DNA from: Ctena decussata
Lineage: Eukaryota; Mollusca; Bivalvia; Lucinida; Lucinidae
DNA: 64,000 bases
NCBI GenBank assembly: GCA_963989385.1
Contig: OZ022506.1
Location: forward strand, 11,179,841 to 11,243,840
Reading direction: 5' to 3'
Shown: piece by piece, positions 1 to 11,816 of the stretch
How positions within the stretch are numbered: position 1 is the stretch's first letter
Layout: the number at the start of each line of letters is the position of its first letter
Notes under the pieces: model-generated
Databases searched by the model: none
Told to the model about the DNA's origin: nothing
Seen by the model: the letters and a program-made list of their open reading frames with translations, nothing else
Translations under genes and position numbers: made by a program

Positions 1-401
1 ATCATAGTCGCAAGATTTCGCGCTTTGTCCACAGGCCCACTTCCAGGAATGAATATATTAAGATACAAACAATCTTCGCTTTGATTAAGGGTTTTTGGGT
101 CAATGTTGAACCGCACTAGCCATGCAGAATTCTGGATGCATATGGGAGGCATAGTCTTTGCAGTAAATTCTCCATTTAAACTACTCTTCTTTGCCGGTTT
201 ATCGAATCTTCGCGTACCTATCGGTGGTTCAGCGAATGGTATTCCAAGAAACTTTGTCACGTTAAACAGTGTACCATCAAATGTAAGTTCCTCTACCTCC
301 CCAGTTATACTTCCTAAGTCGGTTTCCACCATAATATCCTTTGCAACAGCACATGCGAGGTTTAGAAATATCACAGGTCTCAGTAAGAACCTGATAGTCA
401 T
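1..401 (-). CDS. Type-B carboxylesterase/cholinesterase-fold protein, N-terminal exon (partial)
   Basis: Reading the minus strand from an ATG at 401 gives 133 codons without a stop up to the window edge. Residues 1-20 are a basic start followed by a hydrophobic stretch, as in a signal peptide, so the product should be secreted or membrane-anchored. Two hallmarks of the alpha/beta-hydrolase type-B esterase family follow: FLGIPFAEPPIG, the family's N-terminal substrate-fold motif, and SEDCLYLNIFIP about 60 residues later. The latter contains the family's conserved Cys signature. The catalytic Ser (GESAG), Glu and His lie further downstream, outside the window. It could therefore be an active esterase, an acetylcholinesterase-like enzyme or a catalytically dead neuroligin/neurotactin relative; I cannot choose. 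The frame is intact with no disruption. The start is chosen because it is the first ATG preceding the signal-like segment. Confidence 0.85.
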   Translation of the reverse strand, partial: MTIRFLLRPVIFLNLACAVAKDIMVETDLGSITGEVEELTFDGTLFNVTKFLGIPFAEPPIGTRRFDKPAKKSSLNGEFTAKTMPPICIQNSAWLVRFNIDPKTLNQSEDCLYLNIFIPGSGPVDKARNLATM

Positions 402-1178
402 TGTTCTTTTTAATTAAATCCTGCAAATTTGTTGCGTGAAGAATTTTCCTAATAGTCAAACAATGTTGAAACACCACTGAATCAACGGTTGTCCAGTGAC
501 ATGACCTCGTATAAACAAACGCTGATTCAGTGGTGCTATATCTTAGTGTGCCTACTTGGCTGTAAACTTACAATGTGCACCTTGAAGAAACTTTAAGCCT
601 TGAGTACTACTAAGTCATATCTTTTACTTTTCTTTACCACCGTATCTTTTTCAGCGCTTGACTGCACATTGAAATATTATAGTAGAAGTAGTAAAAATCT
701 GATATACTCAAATTAACCTGATATAAAATGACTTTGACAGTAGGGTGCAGGTGCAACTGTTACTGAATAGGAAGCTCAGATTTCAACCGCAAATACTTAA
801 CTAAGTCTATACACCTACGCAGACTGAACTGTTTTCATTTGTCTTTTAAGTTGCCAAGGATTCATAGCATGTCCGATAGGAGATACTCTAATCAGACTGC
901 GCGGAAACACAAACTGGTCTGATTATTTCATGTACATGCCCTTCGTTACTTTTAATACGACACAAATCATTTAAAGGCACAACATGGGTCGCTGCACATG
1001 AAACGAAAGTATTTAAAGCTGTATTTAGACATATACAAGCATAGCCAGTGTTTTTTTTTATTAAGACAAGACCTTTTTTATTTCAATGTACCTCGGTATA
1101 GGCTGCTCAAAATTGAGCGGGAATATAGATGGAAAAGCAAGAAAGGCATACTTATCGTCCACCTGTGGTCCATCACAG
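402..1178. other. Upstream region of the esterase gene, no gene seen
   Basis: This is the 5' flank of the esterase exon. The only structure I see is a 13-bp perfect inverted repeat, CACCACTGAATCA at 472-484 and its complement at 523-535. No convincing TATA box or coding exon is visible. Confidence 0.5.
472..535. repeat. 13-bp inverted repeat with 38-bp spacer
   Basis: CACCACTGAATCA at 472-484 is mirrored by TGATTCAGTGGTG at 523-535. It lies about 70 bp upstream of the esterase ATG. It may be a tiny foldback element or a regulatory palindrome. Confidence 0.5.
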
Positions 1179-1345
1179 TGAAAGAAAAAAGAAGAGGTAG
1201 GGAAGACAATATTAAAGAATGGATAGTAAAGGACTTTGCCAGCTCATCTAGGGCAGCTGAAAACAGGACAAGGTGGAAAGGGATCGTTTCAAAGTAATTT
1301 TTGGTGCTCCAACGACCTTGTAAGGTTATGGGGTAGAACAGAATA
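1179..1345 (+). pseudogene. LINE reverse transcriptase, C-terminal tail fragment
   Basis: The translation contains REDNIKEWIVKDFASSSRAA followed by ENRTRWKGIVSK. This is the basic C-terminal tail typical of invertebrate non-LTR retrotransposon ORF2 proteins of the RTE/jockey-like type (usual form: RRRGRQ-KRWEDNI-W, then RAAEDR-RW). The RQKKR block is missing between RRG and REDN, so it is deleted as well as 5'-truncated. The same tail occurs in the minus-strand relic at 4090-5440, so both belong to one family. Non-functional. Confidence 0.75.
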
Positions 1346-3908
1346 GAATAGTAGTCCATCAGGAAAGTCAAACAACTTCTCCTCCAAAGCTGCACGACAG
1401 ATTGTAACCTTATATGTCAAGTCTTCATGAGCTGGGATGATTTGCTGGTACAAATTCCAAAATGGCGTCCATGTAGGCCTTTAAAATATTCTATAACAAA
1501 TAAGCTGATATTTTGCAGACACCACTAAATTCTGTTCAATCCATAACCTTTGGATGACATTTGCTAACGGACTTGATAAATTTGGTCCTAAATGTCCCAA
1601 AAATCCATAGTGGGTTTTCGTGAGAAGTTCTTTTCTACATATATTTGGAGAAGTTGTTGAAACCACAGAAAGAAGTAACGCGACGATACTAGAAACATTT
1701 TCGTTAGAATCAGAATTTTGTCTCCGGTGTTATATATAGCTAGCTCTATAACTGGGACTATATACGCATACAGGTCGTGAAAAAAAATCAAATTAAGACC
1801 AGAGTTGAAAAAGAGTTCTTAACACACTGAGATATCTTGCCTCCTACTTTTAGCAAACATCCAAGATGTTTTAAAAATGATCGTTGTTACGCAGAAAGTT
1901 TTACACACGGTTGACACGAGTGTAGAGCCTTATTAGTCGCCAGGACGGCGGAGGGTTACTTCCGGTTAAAGGGTTATCGACCAGTGTATAACATTAACAA
2001 GGAAACTCTAACAACGTTAGAATATTTGAAGTTTATATATATGGTAATATAAATTCTATATACAAACAATACAATTTACAACTGTCACAATTACAATAAT
2101 ACACAACACATATCAGTTCATGTCGCTGGCCCAAGTAAGGTGTTTGTTTCAAATCTGTAATCGATCTGCGCATGATACGCAAATAGATTACCGTCTGACG
2201 TCAACACCGTACTCGGCTCAGCGCCATGAACTAAAAGGAAAAACGTTAACTGAGCTCACAACAAAAAATAAAGCCTTATGCCGGCTGTATTAAGCTGGTC
2301 GCTCCCTGGATCCTACCAGGGGCCAGTCTATATATTATGAGAAACACCTTAGTGGACGAGCACTAGTGGTTTACAGCGTCTCACTTTCACCTCAGCAGCA
2401 ATCACATCGACGACACCGGCCGACTTCGCCTATATATAGTGCTTCCCGCCTTGGCTAGGAAACATGCACAAATGGCGTTGTAACTGTGCCTCTATCCGGG
2501 TTAGTATTAACCTGGAGATGCATATAGTATCTCCAGGTGAGACGTGGCTCTAAGCTCAAACAACTGACTGCCGGACTTGAAGTGCCCAAAAATAACGAAC
2601 TTAAAATTAATAAATTATAACAACACAATAACAATACGTTAGACTTGGGCCTGTCTTGGAAATACCATACTACGCCCTCGACGAATGCCGAGCATAATAA
2701 GCACACGCCAGCCGTGTCACTAGACATAACTCGCGCTCACGATGTAAAGCCAAAACTGTGCTTACCTTCCGCCAATGAGAAAACGTAGATCCTACCACGC
2801 ATGTGCGTCGAAGGATCTGACGTCAAACATTGTCAAGAAGTAAACTGACGTCAACAGGTATCACCATGACATATTCCACATGAAACATGAATGATCAAAA
2901 CAATGACTTTTTTACATTAAATTGATTTACCAAAAATCTAACTCGCATATGTATTAATTCACTTCTTTAAACTAAGTGTATTACCATTAACCAGAGAATA
3001 TATCCTTTGAATAGCTTTATAAGTGTTTCTAACACATTTGGGATCGTTACGGTTTATCTGACATCATGACGCCATTGATGTCATACCATATGACGTCATT
3101 TAGTGAAGGCAAATCAAACGCATGACGAACAAATGTTACCATTATAACATATGGAAAAAACCTTAATGCGGTGCATGCTATGACGTCAGTTGACGTACCG
3201 AGTATGTAAATTAGTTCCATTACTAATCAATCTACTTCTATAGGCCACGTATACGTGAAACCAATATAAAAAGTGCTAAAGTCCCAATAACATTGTTGCA
3301 ACTGACGTCAAATGAATAACATGAATGCAATTGACGTCACTCGACGTCAAATAGACGCACACCATTGCAACCTACATCAGTGTTATAAACTATTTCCATA
3401 ATTTACAAACCTTCCTAATATACAAATACCATGCGCAGCATGATCATTATCAACAAAATCAGTCGATACATTTTATCATACCATATCAATCAGAAGTCAC
3501 AGTTTTCATTCTTAGCCAAAACTATTCTGAATAAATATAATAAAATCTTACCCCTCAGGTTTTAACACTGAACCTAGGCACGACAATATAATATCCTTCC
3601 ACTTTGAATTAAAAAGCCACGTCTAAATTTTCAATAATAATTTACGATTATAAATAGTAAGTATCTCACCTTAAAATCATGCGACTCAAGAATCATGCTT
3701 TTAATGTGAATAGACCCCGTGTGGTATTCATCGAGAATCCATGCATGACAAATAGCCACAATTTCCGTAAATGTTTTACTACCACAGTTACCCTAAAAAC
3801 TGTAGCCCTACTGATTGAAAGGATTAAATAGAATTACAACTTGGCATATTCGACGATCCGATGCATTTCGTAACAATCGTATCACCAATATCAGCCAATC
3901 CATTTAGG
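1346..3908. other. Non-coding stretch with CRE-like cluster
   Basis: No exon with convincing coding character is visible on either strand. The region is AT-rich and holds seven full TGACGTCA octamers (annotated separately) and short T-rich and A-rich runs. Confidence 0.5.
2196..3339. promoter_or_regulatory. Cluster of seven TGACGTCA (CRE) octamers
   Basis: Perfect TGACGTCA palindromes lie at 2196, 2818, 2846, 3091, 3181, 3303 and 3332, with near matches (TGACGTA at 3191, CGACGTCA at 3342). The octamer is the full-length site bound by CREB/ATF bZIP factors. Whether it regulates anything here is unknown, since no adjacent gene is visible; it may instead belong to a decayed repeat, because GACGT-rich elements also occur elsewhere in the window. 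Confidence 0.45.
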
Positions 3909-4020
3909 GTCTGTGGTGAGGCTTGAATAGCCGAACTTCGAAGTATGGCCCATGTTCCTTTGTTTTGAATGTGTTCTCTGCTCTTGAAGGAACTCTTTTA
4001 GAATTTAATTGGTGTTTGAT
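3909..4020. repeat. Short interspersed segment, copy 1
   Basis: The segment centred on GCCGAA...TCTGGCCCATGTTCC...GTTCTCTGCTCTTGAAGGAAC recurs at 5106-5190, 60100-60190 and 60480-60570. Here it sits just beyond the 3' end of the minus-strand LINE relic. The same segment interrupts reverse transcriptase codons at 5106-5190, so it behaves as an independent mobile or transferred unit. Confidence 0.55.
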
Positions 4021-4089
4021 GTGCTCATGGTTTTTCATTTGTAGGTAGTTTAGTTTTTCTAAATTATGTTAGCTCAGATTGTTAAGTCA

Positions 4090-5440
4090 TACTAGTCTAA
4101 TCTAGACTACCCTATGATGTTTAAAAGCCGTTGGGCTCCACAGAGGACTTTACAACGACCCCTTTCCACCTAATTCTGTCTTCAGCTGCCCTAGTTGTAC
4201 TGGCAAAGCCTGTCCTTGTACACTCTTAAATATGGTCTCCCCACCTCTTCTTCTGCCTACCTCTTCTCCTTTTACCTTTCACTTTGTCATGTAGATAACC
4301 TTAAGATGTGGCCAAACCATTTCAGTTTCTATTTTTTACTATGGGTCATGCTCTCCAGTTGCTGCGTGCGAACATGCTCATTAGTTACATTGTCCCTGTA
4401 CGAGATATTCAGTAAACTGCGGTAGCATCACGTCCAAAAGACCTGCATTTCTCCTCTTACTTAGCTGCCAAGGCTCACGACTCATCGGCCTACAGATATA
4501 TTGATCTACAGAAATATTGATATGACAAGAGAGTGCATCAGCTTCACTATGATTCAAGAGATATATTGTTTTCTCTTTGTATTGACTAAGTTTTGTAAGA
4601 GTTGAATTGTTTATTTTTAATCCTTGAGAGAAGCTCTGGTTTCAAACCATCATCTGTGACGATTGCTCCAAGCTATTTGAAGCTTGTTACAGTTCTCAGC
4701 CTCAAGCCTTTTACCTTGATCTTCCTCTGGGTGCCATTGGCGCTGGTTGTCATCAGTTTCATGTTCTCAGCATGTATCTGCAATTTAACCCTCGCGCATT
4801 ATTTTCGAGAATTTCAACAAGGGTTTCTAGCTCCTGATCGTCTTTAGCAAGAGGATCACTGTCATCGGCAAACCAAGGAGTGGTAACAGTTCGCCTCCGA
4901 TACTGATTTTTACATCATGTTCTTCCAAAGCATCATATTTAATCCTTTTGACAAATATGTTGACAAGTTTTGATGACAGAAGGCATCCTTTTCTGGCCCC
5001 AACTGTATTTTTTTCTGAGCCATTCTACAGTGCTGCTGTTTGTCTAAGTTTCAATTATAGCCTTGACTATGAGGTGCTCAGTGGCATGAAGTGAATCTGC
5101 AATGATATTGATAGCCGAAACAACGTAGTCTGGCCATATTCATTCTTCTTAATGTGTTCTCTGCTCTTAAAGGACCTCTGTAAGATTCTCCATGGTGGCC
5201 AGTAGTCTGCATGCCATACCCTGTCAGATTCTTTTATAAACTCTAAGAAGACACCATACAGATATTTCTGATGTTGAAGGTACTTTTCACAGAGGAATCT
5301 GGTGTTGAAGATCTGTTTTGTGGTGCTGCTTCTGCCTCTTAACCAGCCTGTTCTTCGGCGAGTATCTCTTCAGCTTGGGGTTTAAGCCATTTAAGATGAC
5401 AGACTTGCATGATTATGGTGTAAACAGAACAAATAGATAA
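4090..5440 (-). pseudogene. Decayed non-LTR retrotransposon reverse transcriptase (LINE ORF2)
   Basis: The minus strand carries a frame-shifted but recognisable reverse transcriptase in the correct order. First comes a PK-L-RYSPKN segment equivalent to the AEEQAGFR block (near 5340-5400), then a DRVWHADYW block (near 5200-5230), then GARKGCLLSSKLVNIFVKRI (near 4950-5000), equivalent to the GVRQGCLLSP motif. A degraded FADD active-site region follows, and the basic tail GKRRRG...RAAEDRIRWKG lies near 4150-4260. Several stops and frameshifts break it, and an 80-odd-bp foreign segment sits between the WHADYW block and the GCLLS block. The element is 5'-truncated: no endonuclease is seen. Exact clade (RTE-like versus jockey-like) is not assigned. 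Confidence 0.75.
5106..5190. repeat. Short interspersed segment, copy 2, inside the LINE relic
   Basis: This copy of the segment at 3909-4020 interrupts the reverse transcriptase between the WHADYW block and the GCLLS block, where related LINEs read straight through. It shows that the segment was acquired separately from the LINE. Confidence 0.55.
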
Positions 5441-6481
5441 AATATTATGCTCAACTTCTCAAAGAGGTTAAACCCTCAACAACATCTATAACAATGTCTA
5501 CAGTTGTTAACGTAGAATACAATCAGCATTTTAAACTGGGTGCATGACTTCTTAAGTACAAGCTCTACAACTCTCATGTCGAGTTCACTAGTAAGTGAAT
5601 TCTGACAAAAGAAAAATCAAGGGGATAAACGAAAACTAGAAATTGTGTTTGTGAAACACTATGACCCCAACCATATGCTTGCCACTGAAGGTGTCAAACT
5701 TAACAATGTCTAAAATCTGAAAAGATGCTACTTAATCTTTACTAAAATATTTAACTCATAAAGCTCTACTATTATACAAAGATCAGCTTCCTAGATCAAA
5801 CAATTCAGTGGTTGAAAAATTGCCAAGTCAAGCAAGGGCCATGACTTCAACAAAGTTTATGGAATGCTCCCAAAAGTTAATTAGGTAATCTATTTCTCAT
5901 ACCCAAGTAGCGCACCAAATATCAAGGGCATAGCTTAAATACTTTTAAAGATATCTTGCTGACAAGATGCTTATGTCATTTTTTTCTAAAGGGGGTTAAC
6001 TCTAAAAGGGGGCATAACGTGGAAAAGAAACAATATGGGCAATATCCTGAATTTTCCCATCAAAAAGGAATTCGGGAAAGTTTGTCAAAACATTTTTGAA
6101 AGGCAGTAAACTTGCGGATGAATATTCATCTTGGTCATCCAGACGCTTGGTTCAAAAAAATAAGCAGGACGAAACACCGTCACGTTATTTTACCATCACA
6201 TTATTTTTACCGAACTCGTCATATAGACTTATTTTTATTTCTTCATTATTATTATCATTTTTTTTAATAAAAGTAGTTTAATGATAAAACAACTGCAACA
6301 AACGATTTATTTGATTTGCATACACTTTGTGTATCGATTGTTGGACACATTAAAAGCGTACAAATTGTACCTGCGACTCTCAAACAAAAGAAATAGAGCC
6401 CGAAAATGTCTATATGAGACTCATCCCTGCCTAGTCCTGTATGAGCCTAGCCCACTGGAGAAATAGGTCCGAATTTAATCA
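5441..6481. other. Non-coding stretch, nothing recognised
   Basis: AT-rich DNA with runs of T and A. Short open frames near 6096-6466 have low-complexity composition and no family resemblance. Confidence 0.4.
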
Positions 6482-7336
6482 CCCAGCAAGCATGGCTAAA
6501 TGGGTCCCATATGGGCAGAACCTTGGCATAATGCCCAAATAGGACCGATGTAGGTCCCATATAGGAACTTAAGCCCATGTGCGACCCACATAGGGCTATT
6601 AATGACCGTCTTTTTAGTTTTTTACCGCATATAATTTTGTCCTGACGACAGTACAATGTTTATATTTGTTTTTCATCTATACTATTTCTCTTTACAAGAC
6701 AGTTCAAGTGGTTATTTTTATATCCAATCATTTTCATATTGGTCCCATATGGGTAAACCCACGTTTTGCCCACATTATTGCCGAAAGAGAAATAATAAAC
6801 TTTTAATTACAAGCAATATACTCATTAAATAACAAAACTGAAAATAAATTCAATCAAGTTCAATACTTTTTTCACCATTTGTATCTTTTTTGTTGGTCAT
6901 TTACGTCTTATCTCTTACAAATGTGCCATCAAAATTCAAAACCTACTGGAAATAATATTGTCCTGCAATAACTTTACCCATGTAGAATGGACTGAACATC
7001 TCGAATAACTTCCCACAAATTGCTCAGTGAGCGATGATGGGATACTTTGCTTGTGCATTTCTGCGCATTTGACATCTTCCACATCTCGGGGAAGCTGTTG
7101 AAAAATTCAATAACACAAAAATATATAAAAAAGTAAGAAATCTGTCTACAAAAGTGGGCTGATCATGGGCCAAATCTGGGATTGGACCGATATGATTCGT
7201 ATATATGACCCATATGGGTTTGCCCATGTCGGTCCACATGGATCCGTGTTGCAAATCCCATCTCAGTCCCATATGGATTTCCCATATAGAATTCCATATG
7301 GGGCCCTTGTGCGTCCCATATGTTTTGCTGGCTGGG
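6482..7336. mobile_element. Inverted-repeat element with CCCAGCAAGC ends and CCCATATGGG-rich interior
   Basis: The left end begins CCCAGCAAGCATGG and the right end finishes with the imperfect complement TTTTGCTGGCTGGG. Just inside both ends are multiple palindromic CCCATATGGG-type decamers (6508, 6742, 7210, 7268 and degenerate copies), in both orientations. The interior has no coding capacity. Similar CCCAG...GC ends occur on the elements at 55141-55501 and 59709-59815. It is a non-autonomous DNA element of unassigned superfamily; I could not find an unambiguous target duplication. Confidence 0.55.
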
Positions 7337-7942
7337 CCATTAACATAAACAAAAGCACAAACCTCTAAAAAATGACGAAGACAAGGTGTCCAAAACAGTC
7401 TTCTAATATTATATGGTCATAATCCAGCCGGTTCAATTATATCTTGTATTGTTACCAAAAGATCATATATTTTACGATTTGACATTTACAGATTTATGCT
7501 ATCGGTAATATGAGAAATATGAATTTATAATTGACCTTTTTCCGCGACGCGACTCTTAATTGTTTTCCTTGATGCAAGACTTAATCCACAAGCAAATTTA
7601 AACAAACAAAACGTGTCGACTGTAAACATTTATTTGCTTTGCTCGTGCAAAGCAGACTTTACGCATTCTCAGTAAATTATAACGCGGTTCATCATACGAT
7701 AGGTATAACTACTTACCTCTTTCTATTGCTTCTTTTTCATTGGCGGTTCTAAAATATATTTTTAGAGAAGTTTTCATGGTGATCAGGTAGTATTCATTTA
7801 TTTGTTCATAATTTTTAAAATTATTTAAACTTTTTTTACTATACTGAGTGTTTTATTGATATTTTTTGTTGAAATATTATTATGACTAATATAAAACGTT
7901 TTACATATTGAAAGAGCATCTACGTAAAACGATATTTACAGT
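7337..7942. other. AT-rich non-coding stretch
   Basis: No exon, repeat boundary or RNA gene recognised. Long A/T runs flank the Merlin pseudogene on its 3' side. Confidence 0.4.
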
Positions 7943-9285
7943 CTATTGAAAATCATTATCTGAGCTTGAAAATTCATACACAAAGTGGCTTTTTGAGTAA
8001 GGATTGAATGATCTGCCTTTGGAGCCCTTTTTGGAACTTTTGCCCCCTGCCTCATCTACATGGTCTGCCTTCTTTGTGACCTTTTTGACGGGACGAAATT
8101 TTCTCTGATGGAAGAGTTTTCTGTTTAATTCTTGCTCCCATTCAACATCACTGGCATTACTAGCAGTAGCAGCTGGCATTTGAGAACGGGCTTGATCTTT
8201 TCTACTTTCTCTCCGCTTTTTTCTTCTTGTAACAAATCTGTCATCGATTGTCTGCTTTGAAGTTGAGGGTTGAGGAAAGAACTGAACTGAAAATGATGAT
8301 GAGATATCAAAAGAAACTGTATGAGATGATGCAACTGGAATGTTGGAAATGGCGGATGTTTCAGAGTTGCGTTGTATTGTGACAGTTTGGGGTAGATGAA
8401 GCCTCTGACATTTCTGATTGTTCTTCTTCTGCTTGTTCTTTTTCTCGCTGTGATTCGTCTGGGTGTACATCATCTGGTTGCCGTTCCTCATCTGAACCGC
8501 TTTCGCTACCGCTGCTTTCCTGTAAAGTACTGATGCGGTGCTGCCTTTCAAATTCTTTCGTTGGAGGCGTCCAAGTATCAAAGAGTGGTGTTGGGTATGT
8601 GTATTTTGGAGGGGCAAGAAGCGTGTAACTGCTTTTAACAAGATCAAAGAAGGAACCATACTTCCTTTAATTTTGTGCATTGTTTCTCCAAACGATTTCT
8701 GCGAGATGTTGCTCAAACATCTTGCAGTTTGTGCCGTTTATTTTCCTAAAGTGGTCCTTGCTATGCTTCCAAGCACCCTCATTTCGGTTAGTTTGACACT
8801 CTACACTTGCTCCAGTGTCTACACTCTGGTAAGTTTGTTTAAATGTGGTTTTGTGACACACAGTAAAGTGTTTGTACCCCAGTTCATTTAGACCTATATA
8901 AGCGGCCAAAGAGTCACTGGATATCCTACTTCCCGGAGTGACGTGTCTTTGAATCAGAGGAATAAAGGTATTTGCTGCCCTGTTCTCAACAGGATATATA
9001 ATCAAACTGTTTGTTTTTCTATGAATTATTCCAAAAATCCAAATACGATGCCCCTTTGGCTCCCCTTATTGTAATAGGCCTTTCTCCCCAACAAACTTTC
9101 ATCAGTCTCTACCTCCCCGTCAAATTGTGTCATATTGTACATGTTGAAAGTGAATTCACAGATAAATTCCCTTATATAACTCGCCAAATTAACTGCTGTT
9201 GGCCTATAGTCCATCTCCGTAGAGACAGCACACTGATGTAGAGTATGTCCTACAAGATACTCTTTATGAAAATTACCAAATCTTT
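7943..9285 (-). pseudogene. Merlin (IS1016/IS1595-type) transposase pseudogene
   Basis: The minus strand encodes, in order, FGNFHKEYLVGHTLHQ, MDYRPTAVNL, GEVETDESLLGRK (near 9070-9110) and VENRAANTFIPLIQ followed by SSDSLAAYIG (near 8930-8995). NRNEGAWKHSKDHFRKINGT comes last (near 8730-8790). This matches the DDE domain of Merlin transposons, with ETDES carrying the first acidic residue and SSDSLAAY the second. Stop codons plus a frameshift near 9005-9025 split the domain. An in-frame TAA follows NNAQN near 8666, after which the same frame continues (KYGSFFDLVKSSYTLLAPPK). A further frameshift near 8345 leads to a Ser/Lys-rich tail ending at 7943. The N-terminal zinc-binding region is missing where the minisatellite begins. 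Function is lost. Confidence 0.75.
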
Positions 9286-9372
9286 CTTATTATACGACGA
9301 CCGCTCGAAAAAAGAATATTTTCGCATTCCGAACTCCAAGACCAAAGTTCTATGGTGGCTGGCTTGTGCCAT

Positions 9373-9813
9373 TTTGCGACGAAAAGATGCCTAGCGAAAA
9401 GACGAAAAGACGCCACGCGAAAAGACGAAAAGATGCCATGCGAAAAGACGAAACAACGCCATGAGAAAAGACGAAAAGACGAAATAACGTCATGCGAAAA
9501 GACGAAACCGGCCACGCGAAAAAAACGAAATTTCAGCGCGAAAAGACGAAAACAAAATCGCCATGCGAAAAGACGCCTTTTATAAACTCTTATTTTGTCG
9601 TCTTTTCGCGTGGCGTCCTTTCGTCTTTCCGCCTGGCGTCTTTTCGTCTTTTCGCGTGGCGTTATATCGTCTTTTCGCATGGCGTTATTTCGTCTTTTCG
9701 GCGCGAAAAGACGAACAGACGCCATACGAAAAGACGAAATTAACGCCACTCGAAAAGACGAAAAGACGAAATATCGTCACGCGAATAGAGGAAAAGACGA
9801 AATAACGACACAC
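9373..9813. repeat. CGAAAAGACG minisatellite with two orientation switches
   Basis: The motif (G)CGAAAAGACGAAA with interspersed CGCCA(C/T)GC repeats in plus orientation at 9373-9577. It then appears as its complement (CGTCTTTTCGCGTGGCG) at 9595-9702 and returns to plus orientation at 9703-9813. Because the motif lacks stops in several frames, open frames of 77-158 codons arise on both strands; they are artefacts of the repeat. The inverted blocks can form long hairpins. It abuts the truncated N-terminal side of the Merlin pseudogene. Confidence 0.85.
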
Positions 9814-11037
9814 AAAAACCTCTTAAATGATGACTATTTTGATTCCTAATACTAAGACAGATTATCTGAGTAAACTGTGTAGACTCATATCAGACTACTG
9901 CAAACACAGTTCCTAATGCAGTCTGGTTATTGTTCGCACTGAAATGCTATTTGATGTTCTTTTTCGACGGCTAAAATGATAAGGATAGACTATGAAAAAT
10001 AATGTGGAGTCCGAAATATTTTCGGTCAGTATGCTACCATTTTGCAATTAAGATGTATAAATATCATATATGCTTGACAAGTTTTTTTGATTAAACTGTG
10101 TAGGCCCTGATCAGAATGCAAAATCTGTAGAGAAGTGGACTAGTCACGGTTTGCAGTTTTTGCTACTGAAATGTTTTTTTTTTAATGAAACTTTACCAAA
10201 AATATGAGGAAAGTCATAATGGTATTTCCACTGAACGGACAGACAAGAAAATGAGCCGTCCTTATGTTTTGGAGAAAAAAAAACTCCAAACAAGCATTTC
10301 AGCATAAGTATATCTAGTTTCGATCTTAAACTACCGAAAAGATTAAGTAAGTTGTTGACCATGTAATCTCTCGCAAATTATGGAAGGAAAGTTACAAGTC
10401 AACAGACGAAGGTGTTTATACAAACACTGAAACATTATGATATGAAAACAAAACAATACAGGAGTCTCCAAATTTGGCATACTAACCCAAAATTTTAACA
10501 AGTTTATAATTTTCTTAAGACGTGCCGATCGCAGACTGAGCAGAGCCTGATCAGACTACTCTTTTGGCTAACGCATATGTATCCAAATATTTAAGAATAT
10601 TATAGTATCACTGAGCTGCAATCGAAGCAAGACATAATTCATTTTGAAGGAAGTATTTTTAAACTAAATGCACCTCCGCGAGAGTTCCTTTTTATATTGA
10701 AAATGTGCCCCCCTTCCGCCATTTTTACAAAGGAGAACAACTTCTGTGACTTCCTCTTCAAGTTTTCTCTAGTTAGAAATCCTTTTGTAAAGGGGTTTGC
10801 TCTTAAATGAAAGAATTTGCTCCTAGAGGATCTCGACTTCCGCTTTCGGTGAATGATATAGACATTAAAATTGTCTGTTGCAAAAATATTAAATGTAGGA
10901 ATTTAGAAGGACGTTTGGGGCCTTAAAATGGGTACTGTAACATTATAATATTGTCTTGAACATATACTGCAGGAAAAAAAAAGAAAAATTGTTTTCAATT
11001 ATATTTTTTCTTTGTTGGTTTGAAAATTCTGATTAAT
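9814..11037. other. Non-coding stretch with weak repeat traces
   Basis: I see fragments such as CAGACTGAGCAGAGCCTGATCAGACTAC (partly at 10527-10558) that resemble the interior of the 236-bp MITE family, but no gene. Confidence 0.4.
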
Positions 11038-11507
11038 TATTTCAAGGGTGACAACCTACGTCATAGCATAGATCTCGTAAACATATAGGACGCCGCCATC
11101 TTTGTGCGAAAAGGTAAATAAATTGCTTCAAACAATGTGTTTATATTAGAAATTTTACAAAACTCGTAATTTTGGTGGTACTAGTAAATATTTTCGACCC
11201 ACTGATGAGTGACTTTTGCCTAACTATAATGTTACAGCTTTAATTGCCTCAACACAGTGATTCTTATCGGTACTGTCAGCACACATTTTGCATAGATATC
11301 GAACACACTTTTGAGTAAAATTGCATATTGTAGATCTTTAAATCGTTTTCCCACAGAATTATTTACAAATATTACAATTATGGTAGAAATGCAACGCTTT
11401 CGCACCAGTGTAGATGTTGGATATGATTTAAAATGGAAGAAAAACGTTGGATGATGTCGTAAACACATACAAAGGCATAGATCTCGTACGCACATATAAA
11501 GTAGAAT

Positions 11508-11735
11508 GTTAGCTCGGTCGGTAGCGAGGCTGCTAATTAGGGTGTTAGCCACACGAGGTTGACTCCACGTCCGGTATATTGTTTCGTGAAGATTTGGTCA
11601 TGGAATGATTGCTATTTCCATTCTTTCTTATCCACTAATTCGTGAAGAGCAGTTGCCAGTTAATGGGGGAAAGAATGTATGCTAAGTACTAGTAATCTGC
11701 CTCCAGACGGCTTGTTCAGGAAAAGTGTGGCAAGA
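11508..11735 (+). mobile_element. tRNA-headed SINE, degraded copy
   Basis: TTAGCTCGGTCGGTAG is an A-box-like head and GAGGTTGACTCCA a decayed B box about 40 bp later. The body (GTTGCCAGTTA, AGTATGTGC-like stretch, CTTAGTACT-like stretch) aligns by eye with the body of the better-preserved SINE at 42243-42518. It is inserted within the hAT-like element. Confidence 0.6.
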
Positions 11736-11816
11736 ATAGCACACAAATTCTAACAAGGGTTGTCAGAAGACAACAAAGCGCGCCTTACAGGTGCTTGACT
11801 CTCACAGCGCTGGTGG

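Noticed and set aside
103..477. Two open frames (103-417 plus and 277-477 minus)
   Set aside because: Both are shadows of the carboxylesterase exon, which reads in another minus-strand frame through the window edge.
8538..9241. Plus-strand frames of 117 and 76 codons
   Set aside because: They lie opposite the Merlin transposase relic and have no features of their own.
9273..9849. Five overlapping open frames of 77-158 codons on both strands
   Set aside because: All are translations of the CGAAAAGACG minisatellite; the peptide patterns repeat the motif in every frame.
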